Shown piece by piece: positions 31,181-33,048 of a DNA stretch of 33,048 nt; positions within the stretch are counted from its first letter, which is position 1, and each line of letters starts with the position of its first letter. The notes beneath the pieces are model-generated. The model was not told the DNA's origin. It searched no databases and saw only the letters and a list, made by a program, of their open reading frames with translations. A program made the translations under genes and the position numbers. Where the stretch lies: assembly GCA_937907525.1 (NCBI GenBank), contig CALCIB010000003.1, positions 1-33,048 on the forward strand. Direction: 5' to 3'. The stretch comes from an uncultured Planctomycetales bacterium (GTDB taxonomy: Bacteria > Planctomycetota > Planctomycetia > Isosphaerales > Isosphaeraceae).

Positions 31181-32791
31181 ATGCGGTGGATCGCGTCGAC
31201 GTCGCTGTTGCTGGTTTCGACGTTCGCGACGCTCGCCGTCGCGTCGGGGGCGGAGGAGGCGAAGGCGAAGACGAAGCCGCCGCGGCCCAACGTCCTGCTG
31301 ATCCTGGCGGACGACATGGGGTTTTCCGACCTCGGCTGCTACGGCGGCGAGATCGAGACGCCCAACCTGGACGCCCTGGCGGCCCGCGGCCTTCGGTACG
31401 CGCAGTTCTACAACACGGCCCGCTGCTGGTCCTCGCGGGCCGCGATCCTGACCGGCTACTACCCCCAGCAGGTCAACCGCGACCCTCCCCGCAAGCGGCC
31501 GGAATGGGCGGCGCTTTTGCCGCAACTGCTCGCGCCGGCGGGTTACCGCTCGTACCATTCCGGCAAGTGGCACCTCGACGGCCCGGTCCTGGCCGGCGGC
31601 TTCGAGCGGTCGTATTACCTGCACGATTACGACCGCAACTTCAACCCCAAGGACCACCGCCTCGACGACCGCCCGCTGCCGCCGGTGAAGCCCGGAACGG
31701 GGTATTACACCTCCACCGCCTTCGCCGACCGCGCCGTCGAATGGCTGGACGAACACCAGGCCAAGCACCAGGGGGAGCCGTTCTTCCTCTACCTCGCCTT
31801 CACCGTGCCTCACTTCCCGATCCAGGCGCCTCCCGAAGACATCGAGAAGTACCGAACCAGGTATACGCCCGGATGGGACGAGATCCGCGAGGCCCGCTGG
31901 AGGCGCCAGCGCGAACTGGGCCTGCTCGACGCGCCGCTTTCCGACCGCGATCCCAAGACCGTCCCGCCCTGGAACGTGCGCGAGGCGGATTTGAAGCGCC
32001 GGATCGGCCCCGGCGAGGCGGGTTACGCCGTCGCCTGGGACTCGCTCTCGCCGGAGCAGAAGGAGTTCCAGGCGGTCAAGATGGCGATCCACGCGGCGAT
32101 GGTCGACCGGATGGACCGCGAGATCGGCAAGGTGCTGGCGCGGTTGGACGCCATGGGCGCCGCCGACGACACCATCGTCCTGTTCGCCTCCGACAACGGC
32201 GCGAGCGCCGAGCAGATGATCCGAGGCGACGGCCACGACCCGAACGCGGAGCCGGGCTCGGCCGGATCGTTCCTGTGCCTCGGCCCCGGCTGGTCGACGG
32301 CGTCGAACACGCCGTTCCGGCTGCACAAGTACTGGAACCACGAGGGGGGCGTCGCCACGCCGTTGATCGTCTCCTGGCCGGCCGGGATCAAGGCCGGGGG
32401 CGAGATCCGCCACGCCGCGGCGGGACACTTCATCGACGTGGTCCCGACCCTCCTGGAACTGGCCGGCGCCCCGGCCCCGACCAGCTTCCACGATCGACCC
32501 CGCCCGCCGCTGCCGGGCGTCAGCCTCGTCCCCACCTTCGACGCCGACGTCGCGCTGGAGCGCGAGGCGATCTATTTCAGCCACGAGGGCAACCGCGGCC
32601 TTCGCCAGGGCGACTGGAAGATCGTCGCCGCCGGCAAGAACGGCCCCTGGGAACTCCACGACTTGTCCGTCGATCGCTCCGAAACCCACGATCTGGCCGC
32701 CGAGAAACCCGACAAGGTCCGCGAGATGGCCGAACTCTGGTCCCGTCTGGACGAGCAATACCGCAAGGACGGGGCGACCGGGGGAAAGTGA
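31181..32791 (+). CDS. Secreted sulfatase with unusual CWSSR maturation motif
   Basis: The 536-residue protein has a signal peptide (residues 1-24). ILADDMGFSD (D44, D45) holds metal ligands. The maturation site reads CWSSR (C82), so the position usually filled by Pro or Ala carries Ser; the rest of the signature (RAAILTGYYPQQV) is intact. SGKWHLDG near 128, FASDNGASAEQM near 342, WNHEGGVATPLIVSWP near 385 and FIDVVPTLLELAG near 420 complete the family pattern. It is about 90 residues longer than the divergent neighbour, mainly through an insertion at about 215-300. GGGGAGG precedes ATG 31181. It is presumably matured by an unlinked formylglycine-generating enzyme. Confidence 0.93.
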   Translation: MRWIASTSLLLVSTFATLAVASGAEEAKAKTKPPRPNVLLILADDMGFSDLGCYGGEIETPNLDALAARGLRYAQFYNTARCWSSRAAILTGYYPQQVNRDPPRKRPEWAALLPQLLAPAGYRSYHSGKWHLDGPVLAGGFERSYYLHDYDRNFNPKDHRLDDRPLPPVKPGTGYYTSTAFADRAVEWLDEHQAKHQGEPFFLYLAFTVPHFPIQAPPEDIEKYRTRYTPGWDEIREARWRRQRELGLLDAPLSDRDPKTVPPWNVREADLKRRIGPGEAGYAVAWDSLSPEQKEFQAVKMAIHAAMVDRMDREIGKVLARLDAMGAADDTIVLFASDNGASAEQMIRGDGHDPNAEPGSAGSFLCLGPGWSTASNTPFRLHKYWNHEGGVATPLIVSWPAGIKAGGEIRHAAAGHFIDVVPTLLELAGAPAPTSFHDRPRPPLPGVSLVPTFDADVALEREAIYFSHEGNRGLRQGDWKIVAAGKNGPWELHDLSVDRSETHDLAAEKPDKVREMAELWSRLDEQYRKDGATGGK

Positions 32792-32809
32792 CCCTTGGAG
32801 TTGAAACGA

Positions 32810-32985
32810 CCTTCCCCCCTCGCGGGGGAAGGTGGCCCGAAGGGCCGGATGAGGGGGGGCGAGTCAAAACGCCGTTGACGTTCAGGGCCTCCCGGACGGG
32901 CCTCCGCGAATTCCGACGGTCGTCTCGCGCGTCGTCCCCCTCATCTGACCGCTTCGCGGTCTGTCTTCCCCCGCGAGGGGGGAAG
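32810..32985 (+). repeat. Dispersed hairpin element, family A, copy 3 (complete)
   Basis: This is the clearest complete copy: hairpin CCTTCCCCC/GGGGGAAGG (9-bp arms, 5-nt loop), hairpin GGCCC-GAA-GGGCC, box GGATGAGGGGG, about 75 nt of interior, box CCCCCTCATCTG, hairpin GACCGC-TTC-GCGGTC, and hairpin CTTCCCCC/GGGGGAAG. It is 19 bp downstream of the sulfatase stop codon. Its right 145 nt match 66-211. Confidence 0.88.
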
Positions 32986-33001
32986 ACGTCGGAAGAAACG
33001 G

Positions 33002-33048
33002 CCTTCCCCCCTCGCGGGGGAAGGTGGCCCGAAGGGCCGGATGAGGGG
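33002..33048 (+). repeat. Dispersed hairpin element, family A, copy 4 (cut by window end)
   Basis: This repeats the left 47 nt of the element at 32810 exactly, including both hairpins and GGATGAGGGG, and is cut off by the window end. It starts only 16 nt after the previous copy, so at least two elements stand in tandem. Confidence 0.85.

Noticed and set aside
66..33048. Hairpin elements as a CRISPR array or insertion sequences
   Set aside because: Copies are scattered, not regularly spaced, have hairpin-rich ends with no spacers, and no cas or transposase gene is present in the window.

Overview
The window is a stretch of very GC-rich chromosome from a planctomycete, most likely of the Isosphaeraceae (Paludisphaera/Singulisphaera-like). 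The evidence is a PSCyt1/PSCyt2/PSD1 cytochrome-type protein followed by a DUF1501 protein, three secreted sulfatases, an extra AP-superfamily hydrolase, a large PAS/GAF hybrid histidine kinase, and dispersed hairpin-rich intergenic repeats. No tRNA, rRNA, CRISPR array, transposase or phage gene is visible. Identifications rest on motif reading only; no database search was possible.

Layout. 1-2422: a hairpin repeat, a UPF0173-type metallo-hydrolase and a secreted CE15-like esterase. 2639-7420: the PSD1 and DUF1501 pair, with near-identical hairpin elements before and after the DUF1501 gene. 7672-10610: a MOSC protein and a large TerD-related protein. 10727-11878: a RelE/ParE-type toxin-antitoxin locus whose toxin has lost its middle, a probably decayed small gene, and an RbfA-like gene. 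11979-15021 (minus strand): RNA 3'-phosphate cyclase RtcA followed by a 16-17 repeat ankyrin protein. 15022-15568: repeats, including an AT-rich palindrome. 15569-20261: a Tat/lipobox lipoprotein divergent from a hybrid sensor kinase, then a Cys-rich mini-protein. 20422-23204: a sulfatase translationally coupled to a secreted protein of unknown function. 23591-25399: a NhaP-type cation/proton antiporter with a C-terminal RCK domain. 25602-26493: an ADP-ribosyltransferase-like gene overlapping a small partner gene, with codon use unlike the neighbours and a 29-bp direct repeat on each side. 26728-27562: a small disordered protein and a DUF892 ferritin-like protein. 27886-32791: a cytoplasmic AP-superfamily phosphohydrolase and two divergent sulfatases. 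32810-33048: more hairpin repeats.

How the genes relate. Much of the window looks like secreted polysaccharide breakdown and desulfation (CE15 esterase, PSD1/DUF1501, three sulfatases). Other genes concern stress and ion homeostasis (TerD-like, DUF892, antiporter, RtcA). The two loci most worth following are the ADP-ribosyltransferase/partner pair, which may be an acquired toxin-antitoxin-like module, and the family of hairpin elements whose stems change in a compensatory way between copies.
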